Assembly (NCBI GenBank): GCA_963642705.1
Contig: CAVIHU010000003.1
Span: 67,252-131,251, forward strand
Source: UBA11524 sp963642705
GTDB lineage: Bacteria; Bacillota; Clostridia; Christensenellales; Aristaeellaceae
Reading direction: 5' to 3'
DNA: 64,000 nucleotides
In this document: positions 48,123-56,745 of the stretch, one piece after another
How the letters are laid out: every line of letters begins with the position of its first letter
Numbering within the stretch: position 1 is the stretch's first letter
The notes under the pieces: model-generated
Told to the model about the DNA's origin: nothing
Seen by the model: the letters and a program-made list of their open reading frames with translations, nothing else
Databases searched by the model: none
Made by a program: the position numbers and the translations under genes

Positions 48123-48539
48123 ATGACCGTTGTTATCCTCGATGCCCAGGGCGGCGGCATGGGTCGTATGCTCGTGGAAGGACTGAAAAAGGCGCTTCCC
48201 GAGCAGCCTGTCATCGCTGTCGGCACCAACGCGCTTGCTACAGCGGCGATGCTTCGCGCGGGCGCAGACCAGGGCGCGACCGGTGAAAATGCCATTGTTG
48301 TCACCAGCGGCAGAGCCGATTTGATTCTCTGCCCCATCGGTATGGTGCTCTGCGATGCGATGCTCGGCGAGGTTACGCCTGCCATGGCAATGGCTGTCGG
48401 GCGCAGCCATGCGCACAAAATCCTTCTGCCGGTCAGCCGATGCCAGACAACCATCGCCGGTATGCCCAAAATGTCCATGGCGGAGGCGGTGCAAAAGGCG
48501 GTCGATGAGGCAGTTTTGCGAATCAGGGAACAAAAGTGA
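48123..48539 (+). CDS. DUF3842 family protein
   Basis: A 138-residue soluble protein. It matches DUF3842, a clostridial family of unknown role: VVILDAQGGGMGRMLVEGL at the N-terminus looks like a nucleotide-binding strand-loop, followed by GTNALATAAMLRAGADQGAT and a C-terminal ILLPVSRCQTTIAG with a conserved Cys. AAGGAGG precedes the ATG at 11 nt. A strong terminator follows, and the tandem-repeat leader lies upstream. Confidence 0.8.
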   Translation: MTVVILDAQGGGMGRMLVEGLKKALPEQPVIAVGTNALATAAMLRAGADQGATGENAIVVTSGRADLILCPIGMVLCDAMLGEVTPAMAMAVGRSHAHKILLPVSRCQTTIAGMPKMSMAEAVQKAVDEAVLRIREQK

Positions 48540-48547
48540 ACAGAAGG

Positions 48548-48583
48548 GCTGCGAAGACATTGTTTGTGCTTTCGCAGCTTTTT
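48548..48583 (+). terminator. Terminator of the DUF3842 gene
   Basis: GCTGCGAA (48548-48555) pairs with TTCGCAGC (48571-48578), followed by five T. Confidence 0.88.
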
Positions 48584-48741
48584 CATTTTCCTCACCATTC
48601 GGTATCGATCCTGTAAAAAAACAACCATCTATTTTTTTTTTTGAAAAAGAAGGAAATTCGGGAAACGTGTAGAAAACAAGTAATGAACACGATTGGATGT
48701 TTGCTTATATTTTCGGACGAAACATACGGAGGATGGTTCTC

Positions 48742-50664
48742 GTGAAGAAGCGCGGCTGGTTGGTTCTTTTTTTCATCACGGTGATGATTTTGCTTGCGTG
48801 CGCAGCATCGGCTGAAGAAGCCGCGGCGTTGCAGGTCGGCGACATCGTGTATCTCGGCGCGTATGAGCAGGATAACAACACAGATAACGGCACTGAGACG
48901 ATTGCATGGCAGGTGCTTGCAGTCGAGGAGAACCGTGTGCTGCTGCTGAGCCGGAACGCGCTGGATTGTCAGGTGTTCAGCACAGAGCAGGAACACGCGT
49001 CCTGGGCAGACAGCAGCCTTCGCACGTGGCTGAATGATACGTTCCTGACAAGTGCCTTTACGGAGACGGAGCAGGGTGCGATTCTGTCCTCCTCTGTCAC
49101 GAACGGCATCAGCAGCGCCGAAACGACAGATTGGCTCTTCCTGCTGAGCTACGATGAGACAGCGGCGTATTTTGCAGATGCGGACAGCCGCAAGGCAACC
49201 GGCAGCGAGTATGCCCGGGCAAACGGCGCGAAGTTCCTCGGCTTTACGACCTTCATCATCAGTGAAACGGACTGGTGGCTGCGGTCGGCCGGGACGGATG
49301 CCGGTCAGGTGAGCTATGTGGATGTGAAGGGCGCAATCGGCAGCAAGGCGGCGACGGACAAGGTCGGCGTTCGTCCGGCGATGTGGCTGGATACGACGGT
49401 TGACCGCTCCTATTTCCGCTATGAGCAATACACGGCGGCGCTTCAGGCGGAAGAGGAAGCGCGTTACGGTGATGCCGCCACGATTTACGAATCGCTCGGC
49501 ATCTATAACGGATGCGCAACAAAGGCGAAGAGCAGCTACTATCAGCAGGCGCTCGCAGCGATGAATGACGGCGACACGGCGAATGCCCTGCGCATCTTTG
49601 AAAGCCTCGGCGATTACGAGGACAGCTACGTCAACGGGCGTGCGTGCCGTTATGCGCTTGCTGTGGCAGCACAGGAAAGCGGCGACAATGAGAACGCCGT
49701 CAAGCTATTCGACAAGGTCGGACAGTATGAAGACAGCATGACGCGGCTGAAGGCATGCTTTGAGAAGCTCGGCACGTCCGTGTATTACTTCAGCTCTGAC
49801 GTGGTGAATGCGGGCGTTGACACGGGCTATGCAAAGACGGATGTCATCACGGGCAGCGACAAGCACTTCGGCTGGCAGCTGGGCAATTTCTTCATGACCG
49901 GCTTCACACGCGTCATCAATCAGGATACGGATGAACCGGTTTTCATCAAGACGCTTGGCGATGCCGTGACGCTTCGGTTTGACCTTGCGCAGAATATCGA
50001 CGCGCTGAACGGCAACGACAAGCTGGTCATCGGCGAGGACTCGAACGGCTATGACCAGTCCTTCGGCGTCTCGAAGACCAATTTCGGCAGGGGCACGCTG
50101 ATCGTCCGCCATACGGATTACCAGAACAGGCAGGGCGAGACGCAGATTTACACGGATTATCTGCTGGCAAAGGGCACGACCGGCGCGGATACGAAAATCG
50201 TGCTGAATGAGGAGGGCGACTACGAAATCGCGCTGGATTATGAGCTGCACGATAACGAGCTGACCCACATCACCAGCAAATATGCCAACTACCGTATCGT
50301 GCTCAGGTTCTCCGTGCGCAACGGCAACTGCATGGTCTATCCTTTCGACGTGTTGACCGGCGCGGAGCTGCAGAATACGTCCGTTACGGAAAACGGCTTC
50401 TATCTGGATCTGGCGCGGTCACGCTACCTGGACATCGATGTCAAGCGCTCGGTGATTGTCGAGGGACCGACCGGCATGATTGAGGATGAACGCTTCAATC
50501 GCCCGGCGAAGGACGGCGATCAGTACACAGCGGAAGGCATCTACACGATTTCTGTCAGCAACCGCTACACGGGCGAATCGACGGTCAAGACCATTTTCGT
50601 GGGCTCGGAGGAGCTGCTGCAGCAATATGTGGAGAACGGCTTCTCCAGGGATCGACTGAACTAA
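48742..50664 (+). CDS. Secreted DUF6273/TPR-like surface protein upstream of the toxin
   Basis: A 640-residue protein. GTG 48742 is chosen because CGGAGG (48727-48732) is 9 nt before it; the upstream ATG codons overlap or precede the ribosome site. The signal peptide is LVLFFITVMILLACAASA-EE. Residues ~30-220 are a DUF6273 domain (VGDIVYLGAYEQDNN, ETIAWQVLAVEENRVLLLSR, SSLRTWLNDTFL). Helical repeats follow to ~350 (ARYGDAATIYESLGIY, ALRIFESLGDYEDSYVNG). The remaining 290 residues are beta-rich and unassigned. The toxin gene starts 13 nt after its stop, so they are co-expressed and it may anchor or carry the toxin. Confidence 0.78.
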   Translation: MKKRGWLVLFFITVMILLACAASAEEAAALQVGDIVYLGAYEQDNNTDNGTETIAWQVLAVEENRVLLLSRNALDCQVFSTEQEHASWADSSLRTWLNDTFLTSAFTETEQGAILSSSVTNGISSAETTDWLFLLSYDETAAYFADADSRKATGSEYARANGAKFLGFTTFIISETDWWLRSAGTDAGQVSYVDVKGAIGSKAATDKVGVRPAMWLDTTVDRSYFRYEQYTAALQAEEEARYGDAATIYESLGIYNGCATKAKSSYYQQALAAMNDGDTANALRIFESLGDYEDSYVNGRACRYALAVAAQESGDNENAVKLFDKVGQYEDSMTRLKACFEKLGTSVYYFSSDVVNAGVDTGYAKTDVITGSDKHFGWQLGNFFMTGFTRVINQDTDEPVFIKTLGDAVTLRFDLAQNIDALNGNDKLVIGEDSNGYDQSFGVSKTNFGRGTLIVRHTDYQNRQGETQIYTDYLLAKGTTGADTKIVLNEEGDYEIALDYELHDNELTHITSKYANYRIVLRFSVRNGNCMVYPFDVLTGAELQNTSVTENGFYLDLARSRYLDIDVKRSVIVEGPTGMIEDERFNRPAKDGDQYTAEGIYTISVSNRYTGESTVKTIFVGSEELLQQYVENGFSRDRLN

Positions 50665-50677
50665 GGAGGAATGCGCC

Positions 50678-51811
50678 ATGAAACGGTTTCTGTCACTGCT
50701 GCTGACGGCTGCGATGCTCGTGGTATTCGGCGGCTGGAAGACGGTTCGTGCGGAGGAAGTGCCGACGTTCACCGGCATGAACGACACCGACCTGCCGGAC
50801 TATATCGAGGATACGCTGTACACGTCCCTTGTGTCCGAACTGGACAGCGATGAATACTTCGTGGAGAATGTCGAAGCTGTCTACATCTCGCAGGAGTATC
50901 TTGATGAACTGGCGTACAACTCGCAGGCGAACGTGTTCTTCGGCTATACGCTGGCAGAGCTGAATCAGCAGTTTAACGGCAGCAAGTACATCTTCACGCT
51001 GGGCGACGACAACGAAACGACGGTCGAGCCGTGGGAAGACTACGATGATACGTACGAGCAGATTATCCGCAATGTCGCAGTCGGTACGGGCGTCATTCTG
51101 GTGTGCGTAACGGTGTCTATCGTCTCCGGCGGAACGGTCAGCATGATCTTCGCTGTTGCTGCCAAATATGCTGCGATTTTCGCACGGTCCGGCGCGGCGC
51201 TGGGCGGCGTGTCGGCTGGCATCGTGACGGGCGTCCAGACGGGGGACATGGACGAGGCGCTGAAAGCCGCCGCGCTTGCAGGCAGCGAGGGCTTCAAGTG
51301 GGGTGCAATCACCGGCGCGATTTCGGGCGGTGTCAGCGAATACGTCGGGCTGAAGGGTGCCACGCTCAACGGTCTCTCGATGAACGAAGCCGCTGCCATT
51401 CAGAAGGAATCCGGCTATCCGCTGGATGTCATTAAGGGCTTCAAATCGATGGAGCAATATGACATTTGCAAGCAAGCCGGCTTGCGCCCCACGTTGGTCG
51501 ACGGTAAAACAGCACTGGTGCGGGACATTGACATCAAAAGTGTGGTGGATGATTACGGCAGGACGAACTTGCAGAGAATGCAGCAGGGTCTGGCTGCTAT
51601 CGATCCTAAAACAGGGAAATCCTATCAGCTACACCATATCGGGCAGAAAATGGATTCAACGCTGGCAATCCTGACAGAATCAGAACATATGCAAGGCGGC
51701 AACAACACCATCTGGCATGAATTGGGGAAAGCCTCTGAGATTGACCGGAAGGTTTTTGATAAGCAGCGTGAAGCATTCTGGAAGGCGCTGGCGGATCTGC
51801 TGACACCATAA
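50678..51811 (+). CDS. Sec-secreted polymorphic toxin with C-terminal LHH (HNH/EndoVII) nuclease domain
   Basis: A 377-residue protein. The signal peptide is FLSLLLTAAMLVVFGGWKTVRA-EE. Residues 133-225 are a Gly/Ala-rich hydrophobic segment (VAVGTGVILVCVTVSIVSGG, ALGGVSAGIVTGVQTGDMDE) of the kind found before toxin tips. The last ~70 residues carry the LHH nuclease pattern: SYQLHHIGQ (His319, His320), ...ILTESEHMQGGNN (His337) and TIWHELG (His347). This domain cuts DNA or RNA in polymorphic toxins aimed at competing bacteria. A SUKH-type immunity gene lies 12 nt downstream. The end of the gene is poorer in GC than its front. Delivery route and target are not shown by the sequence. Confidence 0.85.
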   Translation: MKRFLSLLLTAAMLVVFGGWKTVRAEEVPTFTGMNDTDLPDYIEDTLYTSLVSELDSDEYFVENVEAVYISQEYLDELAYNSQANVFFGYTLAELNQQFNGSKYIFTLGDDNETTVEPWEDYDDTYEQIIRNVAVGTGVILVCVTVSIVSGGTVSMIFAVAAKYAAIFARSGAALGGVSAGIVTGVQTGDMDEALKAAALAGSEGFKWGAITGAISGGVSEYVGLKGATLNGLSMNEAAAIQKESGYPLDVIKGFKSMEQYDICKQAGLRPTLVDGKTALVRDIDIKSVVDDYGRTNLQRMQQGLAAIDPKTGKSYQLHHIGQKMDSTLAILTESEHMQGGNNTIWHELGKASEIDRKVFDKQREAFWKALADLLTP

Positions 51812-51823
51812 GGAGAGAAAAAC

Positions 51824-52213
51824 ATGAATGGTTTCCTGAAATACATTCAGAGTCGGCCTGGATTCATGGCAATGAAGCCGGTTAATGGCGATGAAATCAA
51901 AAAAGCCGAGCGCGAACTGAACGTGACGTTTGCGAAGGACTATGCCGAGTACATCAAGGCATGCGGCGCAGCAACGTTTGAGCGTTACGAGCTGACAGGC
52001 ATCTGCGCATCGAAGCGGCTGAATGTGGTGGACGTCACATTAGCGCAGCGGCAGATTGACCCAAACGTGCCGAAAAGCCTCTATGTGGTGGAAGAGTGCG
52101 GCATGGACGGCGCGTGCCTATGGCAGGATTCAGACGGAAGTGTCTACTGCATTGTGCCGGGCAATATGCCACGGAAGGTTGCCGATAATCTGCTGGACTA
52201 CGTGAAGGAATGA
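51824..52213 (+). CDS. SMI1/KNR4 (SUKH) family immunity protein
   Basis: A 129-residue acidic cytosolic protein with the SUKH pattern: FMAMKPVNGDEIKKAERELN, VTFAKDYAEYIKACGAATFE, a central turn with Val/Leu strands and PKSLYVVEECGMDGACLWQD, then GSVYCIVPGN. SUKH proteins bind and block nuclease tips of polymorphic toxins, so it should neutralise the LHH toxin encoded 12 nt upstream. The ATG follows AAGGAGA. A strong terminator ends the operon. Confidence 0.85.
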   Translation: MNGFLKYIQSRPGFMAMKPVNGDEIKKAERELNVTFAKDYAEYIKACGAATFERYELTGICASKRLNVVDVTLAQRQIDPNVPKSLYVVEECGMDGACLWQDSDGSVYCIVPGNMPRKVADNLLDYVKE

Positions 52214-52215
52214 AA

Positions 52216-52253
52216 AAGGCTGTGAGGGAACTTCAACGTTCCCTCACAGCCTT
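52216..52253. terminator. Bidirectional terminator between toxin operon and lplD-like gene
   Basis: A perfect 16-bp stem AAGGCTGTGAGGGAAC/GTTCCCTCACAGCCTT with a 6-nt loop; plus strand continues CTTTATT, minus strand continues TTTCATT. Confidence 0.92.
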
Positions 52254-52258
52254 CTTTA

Positions 52259-53650
52259 TTATTCAAACCATCCCTTCGGCAGGATATCCTTCTGATTTTC
52301 GAGCATGTCGTCGAAGAGCTTCTGACCGTCCTCGAGCGTCACGGCGCCGAGCTGCGGGTCGTTCATGAAGGTGGAGAAGCCGAGCTTGCGGTCGCAATGC
52401 AGCGCCGCGCGGAGTGTGTTCTCCTGATTGTAAACGTGGCGCGCGATGAGCGGCAGAATGTTGGACGGAATATTGCCTGCGCAAATCGGGTCGATACGTC
52501 CGTGCGAGAAGAGCGCGTTTGTTTCGACGACGGCGCCCATCGGCAGGTTCGGAATCTGTCCGCGGTTCGGCACGTTGACGTTGCTGACGATGTTTCCCAG
52601 ACCGAGCAGCGCCTTGAGCAGCAGGTGTCCCTCTTCACCGGATGGCTTCAGGTCGAGCGGTTCTTTGCCGCTGAGCAGGTCGTCCGAGCGCTGCATGCGC
52701 TTTTGCAGATCGTCGATGCGCCATGACACCGGCGTCAGGTCGAACTTCCATTGATGCGCCGTTTCAGGGCTGTGCAGATACCATTGCGGCAGGAATTCTA
52801 CCAGATGACGGTCGCCGGCGGCGGCAATGGCACCGTAGCGGCGGAACAGGTCAAACTTGACCTTGTGGGCGCAGGCGAAATGGCTGTTCATCCAATTGTC
52901 CGAGCCGAGCTGAACGCCTTCCGGGTGCTCCTCGACAAAACGGGCGTAGCGCGGCATGAGGTCCATGCCCTGATAGCTTGCGGACGTAAGCCATGTGAAG
53001 TGGTTGATGCCGGTGACGGTCGTATACAAATCCTGCCGCTTGACACCGGGAATGTGCTCCTGCTCCTCAAGCATCTTGCAGAGTACCGCCTGCGTGCCGA
53101 ACACCTCGTGGCAGCAGCCGAACGCCTTCACCTGCGGGAACACCTCGTAGAGCGTCCGCACGCACAGCGTCATCGGGTTCGTGTAGTTGATGACGAACGC
53201 ATCCGGCGCATAGTCGCGGATGGCTTCGGCGATTTCCACGAACATCGGGATGGTACGCATGGCGCGCATGAATCCGCCCGCGCCGACCGTGTCGCCCACG
53301 GACTGGTACACGCCGACGCGTTCAGGCAGGTGAACATCGCTCTGCATGTGCTGGAACGTGCCGGGCAGAATGCTGATGACGATGAAATCCGCGCCGGACA
53401 GCGCATCCGCAAGCGAATCACTGACGACAAACTGCCATGCTGACGCGGCATCGGGATGTGCGGCGAGCATCGTGCCGATTTTTTGATTGCGCATGGCGGC
53501 ATCGCGGTCAATATCGTACAGGCGGACGGTGCCGCTGATTTGCCCGTCGGCGATGATATCGCGCATGAAGCCCCAGGCCCATCCACGCGAACCGCCGCCG
53601 ATATAGGCAACGGTCAGTCCGGTGACTTTGTCCCCAAGATGTGTAGCCAT
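52259..53650 (-). CDS. GH4 glycosidase, alpha-galacturonidase (LplD)-like
   Basis: GH4 enzymes split alpha-glycosides with NAD+ and a divalent metal by a redox mechanism. The 463 residues align closely with what I remember of Bacillus LplD, an alpha-galacturonidase for pectin oligomers: VAYIGGGSRGWAWGFMRDI (NAD site), DVHLPERVGVYQSVGDTVGAGG, VINYTNPMTLCVR, the metal/catalytic GCCHEVFGTQ, GINHFTWLTSASY and AAGDRHLVEFLPQWY. MelA- or AglA-type relatives differ in these blocks. AGGAGG precedes the ATG. It is a single gene with its own promoter and shares a terminator with the toxin operon. Confidence 0.88.
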   Translation of the reverse strand: MATHLGDKVTGLTVAYIGGGSRGWAWGFMRDIIADGQISGTVRLYDIDRDAAMRNQKIGTMLAAHPDAASAWQFVVSDSLADALSGADFIVISILPGTFQHMQSDVHLPERVGVYQSVGDTVGAGGFMRAMRTIPMFVEIAEAIRDYAPDAFVINYTNPMTLCVRTLYEVFPQVKAFGCCHEVFGTQAVLCKMLEEQEHIPGVKRQDLYTTVTGINHFTWLTSASYQGMDLMPRYARFVEEHPEGVQLGSDNWMNSHFACAHKVKFDLFRRYGAIAAAGDRHLVEFLPQWYLHSPETAHQWKFDLTPVSWRIDDLQKRMQRSDDLLSGKEPLDLKPSGEEGHLLLKALLGLGNIVSNVNVPNRGQIPNLPMGAVVETNALFSHGRIDPICAGNIPSNILPLIARHVYNQENTLRAALHCDRKLGFSTFMNDPQLGAVTLEDGQKLFDDMLENQKDILPKGWFE

Positions 53651-53675
53651 ATGTTTTTCTCCTCCTCTGTGCGAC

Positions 53676-53704
53676 TATGATAGCATAAATGGCGGCAGAT
53701 TGCA
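53676..53704 (-). promoter_or_regulatory. Sigma-A promoter of the lplD-like gene
   Basis: On the minus strand TTGCAA-17-TATCAT, 26 nt before the ATG. Confidence 0.7.
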
Positions 53705-53797
53705 AGAGGAACATCGGCATGAGTTCGGCGAGCCTGCAAACCATTTCAACCATAAACGGCAAATCAGGGCGGTTAGGATATTGACGGGGAAAGTGCT

Positions 53798-54724
53798 TTA
53801 CTTCCTGTTCTTTTCCCTGGCACGCTTGTCATTGATGATTTTCATGTGCTCGGCGGTGATGAGCTCGACATTGTTTTCCTTTGCCCACTGCACGCAGCCC
53901 TTTAGCACGACCGCAAGGAACACACGCGGCACGCCGAGGATGGTTTCGAGCGCATCATCTGTGAACTTGACCTTGTCATCGGCGCGATCAGCGGCATAGC
54001 GGACGGAAGCGAGGGTCGCCTTGCGCACCTGCAGCAGCTCGGCGCGCATGCGTGTCTTGCGGTGAAACCAGAAATTCTTGGAATCGCGGTAGCCGTAATC
54101 GACCGGCAGGGGCGGGAAGTCCTTCGCACGCACACCGTTGATGATGGCATCGCTGTACTTCTTCTTCATCAGGATGCGGTCAACGCGGAGGATAAAGTGT
54201 GCGCCGAACTTGCTGGTGATGCCGTTGAAATCATGGTACGGCGGCTCGTAGCCGTTCAGCACGCCGGGCAAATCCTTGTCCGCGCCATCCAGCTCACGCA
54301 CCCATGTGCATTCGATGGCTTGAATGGCGTCCGTCAGCACCATCGGGCGCTGTTCACCGGTTTCTTCTTCGATGCTGCTCTTTTCGAGGCGGAAGTTGCA
54401 CTTGGGCATCTTGTCCGAAGGCTTGTCGCCCGGCCAGGAGAGCTTGACGGCTTCCTTGAACGTCTTGGGTTTGTCATCGATGAAATTCAGAGCACACTTG
54501 CCGTTTCGGAGGATGTTCTGCGCGGTGTTGGAGGAGTTGCGGCAGCTCAGCAGCATGGCATAGAAGGATTTTCCCGCCACATAATATGGCTGCACGAGTG
54601 AATAGGGACCGAGGGTCGTCTGACCATCCTCACACAGGGTGCTGATGATGACGGTCGGCATGGGAAAGAAGAGGGAAGTCTGGTAAAAGTTGTCCACAAT
54701 CCGGAGATTTTCAAAGCTGCTCAT
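53798..54724 (-). CDS. Flavin reductase-like FMN-binding protein fused to PCP_red-like domain
   Basis: A 308-residue protein. ATG 54724 follows AAAGGAG; an upstream extension to 54931 runs through the promoter and is rejected. Residues ~15-215 are an FMN-binding split barrel (TVIISTLCEDGQTTLGPYSL, FYAMLLSCRNSSNTAQNILR, GKCALNFIDDKPKTFKEAVK). Residues ~245-300 (KVKFTDDALETILGVPRVFL, GCVQWAKENNVELITAEHMK) resemble the PCP_red domain, a small helical unit known from protochlorophyllide reductase and methanogen/archaeal proteins. This fusion is known in some anaerobes; its role is unknown, possibly flavin or iron-sulphur linked reduction. Single gene. Confidence 0.75.
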   Translation of the reverse strand: MSSFENLRIVDNFYQTSLFFPMPTVIISTLCEDGQTTLGPYSLVQPYYVAGKSFYAMLLSCRNSSNTAQNILRNGKCALNFIDDKPKTFKEAVKLSWPGDKPSDKMPKCNFRLEKSSIEEETGEQRPMVLTDAIQAIECTWVRELDGADKDLPGVLNGYEPPYHDFNGITSKFGAHFILRVDRILMKKKYSDAIINGVRAKDFPPLPVDYGYRDSKNFWFHRKTRMRAELLQVRKATLASVRYAADRADDKVKFTDDALETILGVPRVFLAVVLKGCVQWAKENNVELITAEHMKIINDKRAREKNRK

Positions 54725-54826
54725 AGGGCTGCTCCTTTCGATGATGTTGTTGCCGGAAATGTCGCCGTGCAATTGAACGCAGGGCACGCGAGGCTGAACG
54801 GTCGAAATGAATACCTTTATATAACC

Positions 54827-54855
54827 ATTATAGCACATTTGACGCGCAAATGCAC
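54827..54855 (-). promoter_or_regulatory. Extended -10 promoter of the flavin reductase-like gene
   Basis: On the minus strand TGC-TATAAT (extended -10) with a weak GTGCAT -35 at 17 nt. Confidence 0.5.
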
Positions 54856-54885
54856 AAAAATAATCAATTTCACACGCAAAAACTG

Positions 54886-54920
54886 TCCGCCGCACCGGTT
54901 CATCATGCCGGCGCGGCGGA
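54886..54920 (-). terminator. Terminator of the ABC exporter operon
   Basis: TCCGCCGCACCGG pairs with CCGGCGCGGCGGA (one mismatch); on the minus strand it is followed by cag-TTTTT. Confidence 0.85.
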
Positions 54921-54938
54921 TTTTTATGCAATTCCGGG

Positions 54939-56744
54939 TTACCCTTCCGTGAAGCCCTGCTCGCGTGCCTGCGCGGTGTAGAGGTCGTAATAGGCGCCGT
55001 GCCTGGCCATCAGCTCATCGTGCGAGCCTTCCTCCATGATGCCTTGATTGCCGATGTAGAGGATGCGGTCGCAGTTCTTGATGGTGGACAGGCGGTGCGC
55101 GATGATGAAGGATGTACGTCCCTTCAGCAGCGCCTGAATGCCGTCCTGCAGCAGCTTTTCAGTCTTGGTGTCGATGGAGGATGTTGCTTCGTCCAGGATG
55201 AGGATACGCGGGTCGCTCAGCAGCGTGCGTGCGAAGGCAATCAGCTGCTTCTGTCCCTGCGAGAGGCTGCCGCCGCGCTCGTTCACGCTTGTCTGATACT
55301 TCTGCGGCATCTCCTGGATGAAGTCATCCGCGCGGACAACGGCGGCGGCGCGACGAACCTCGTCATCGGTCGCATCGAGGCGGCCGTAGCGGATGTTGTC
55401 CATCAGCGTGCCGGAAAAGATGAAGGAATCCTGCAGCATGATGCCCAGCTGCGAGCGCAGGGAGTGAAGCGTCACATTGGTGATATCATGCCTGACACCG
55501 TTTTCATCCGTCAGGGTAATGGAGCCGCTGCGCAGGTCGTAGAAGCGGCAGAGCAGGTTGACGATGGTCGATTTGCCTGCGCCTGTCGGTCCGACCAGCG
55601 CAATGCTTTCGCCTGCCTTGACGTGCAGAGAAACATTTTTAAGGACTGTCTGCCCTTCCTCGTAACCGAAGGTGATGTCGTTGTAGTCGACCTCGCCGGT
55701 GATGGGCGGAAGCTCTCCTGCATCGGGCTTATCGTCAATCACAACCGGCTCGTCCATCGTCTCGAAGATGCGTTCCAGATATGCCAGATTGTTCACGAAG
55801 CTGTTGTAGATGTTTGCGAGGTTCGTGATGGGCTGCCAGAAGCGGCTGACGTACTGACCCATGGCGAGGATGACGCCGAAGGACACGACCGTACCGCCGA
55901 GCCAGTATACGCCGGCATAGTACATGATGGTGAAAACAATCTGTGTGATGATTTCCGACGACAGCCAGACGCTGTTGGAGATGTAAATCGCCTTCATCCA
56001 GGCATCATGGCAGGCGTTCGCGAGGCGCTGCATGATGGAGCAGTTGACCTCCTGCCGTGCGAAGAGCTGACTGACGCGCACGCCGTCAATTGATTCGGCT
56101 AAATAGGCGTTGTAGTTGCTGTTTTTGTTCGACTGATTCTGCCATGCCCGGCGCTGACGGGGCTTGAGCGTCACAATGATGGCAACGAACACCGGCAGTC
56201 CGGCAACGACAATCGTTGCAAGCGTCGGCTCGGTCGTGTACATGTAGATGATGATGAAGATGATGTTGATGATTTCAAGAATGGAGTTGATGATGCCATT
56301 GGAGAGAATGTCGGAAACGGAGTTCACGTAATTGATGACGCGCACGAGGATTTTTCCGGCGGGGCGGCTGTCGTAGTAGGAAAACGGCAGCTTCTGCAGA
56401 TGTGCGAAAAGATCCTTGCGGATGTCGTAGATGATTTCCTGGCTGACATACGCCATCATACGCGAGCGGATGACCGTGAACACGATGCCGATGAGGATGA
56501 TGCCGACAAAGGCGAGCGCCATATTCAGCAGAAGCTGCACATCACCGGTGGGCACGGCAACGTCCATGACGGTCTGCGTGATTTTCGGGACGGCAAGGCT
56601 GCTGACGGAGGCAAGCGAGGACAGCAACAGCGCAAGCAGCATCTTCCACTTGTGCCTGCCGATGTAGTGACCGACGCGCTTCAGGTGCTTCATGTCAAAC
56701 GGGGTTTCAAGGCGTTCGTCCACATCAAACTTATTGCGTGCCAT
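54939..56744 (-). CDS. Heterodimeric ABC exporter subunit with intact Walker B glutamate
   Basis: A 601-residue half-transporter: six membrane helices (to ~340), then a nucleotide-binding domain. Walker A is VGPTGAGKSTIVNLL, Q-loop GIMLQDSF, signature SLSQGQKQLIAFARTLL, Walker B plus catalytic Glu LILDEATSSID and the switch His in IIAHRLSTIKN. It pairs with the preceding gene, one residue after its stop, as in LmrCD/BmrCD-type multidrug or lipid exporters. The catalytic Glu of the composite site is in this subunit. The ATG follows GGAGGTGA. Confidence 0.92.
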   Translation of the reverse strand: MARNKFDVDERLETPFDMKHLKRVGHYIGRHKWKMLLALLLSSLASVSSLAVPKITQTVMDVAVPTGDVQLLLNMALAFVGIILIGIVFTVIRSRMMAYVSQEIIYDIRKDLFAHLQKLPFSYYDSRPAGKILVRVINYVNSVSDILSNGIINSILEIINIIFIIIYMYTTEPTLATIVVAGLPVFVAIIVTLKPRQRRAWQNQSNKNSNYNAYLAESIDGVRVSQLFARQEVNCSIMQRLANACHDAWMKAIYISNSVWLSSEIITQIVFTIMYYAGVYWLGGTVVSFGVILAMGQYVSRFWQPITNLANIYNSFVNNLAYLERIFETMDEPVVIDDKPDAGELPPITGEVDYNDITFGYEEGQTVLKNVSLHVKAGESIALVGPTGAGKSTIVNLLCRFYDLRSGSITLTDENGVRHDITNVTLHSLRSQLGIMLQDSFIFSGTLMDNIRYGRLDATDDEVRRAAAVVRADDFIQEMPQKYQTSVNERGGSLSQGQKQLIAFARTLLSDPRILILDEATSSIDTKTEKLLQDGIQALLKGRTSFIIAHRLSTIKNCDRILYIGNQGIMEEGSHDELMARHGAYYDLYTAQAREQGFTEG

Positions 56745-56745
56745 G

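Noticed and set aside
50678..51811. Type VII (LXG/WXG) export of the LHH toxin
   Set aside because: There is a clear Sec signal peptide and no LXG or WXG domain or T7SS gene nearby.
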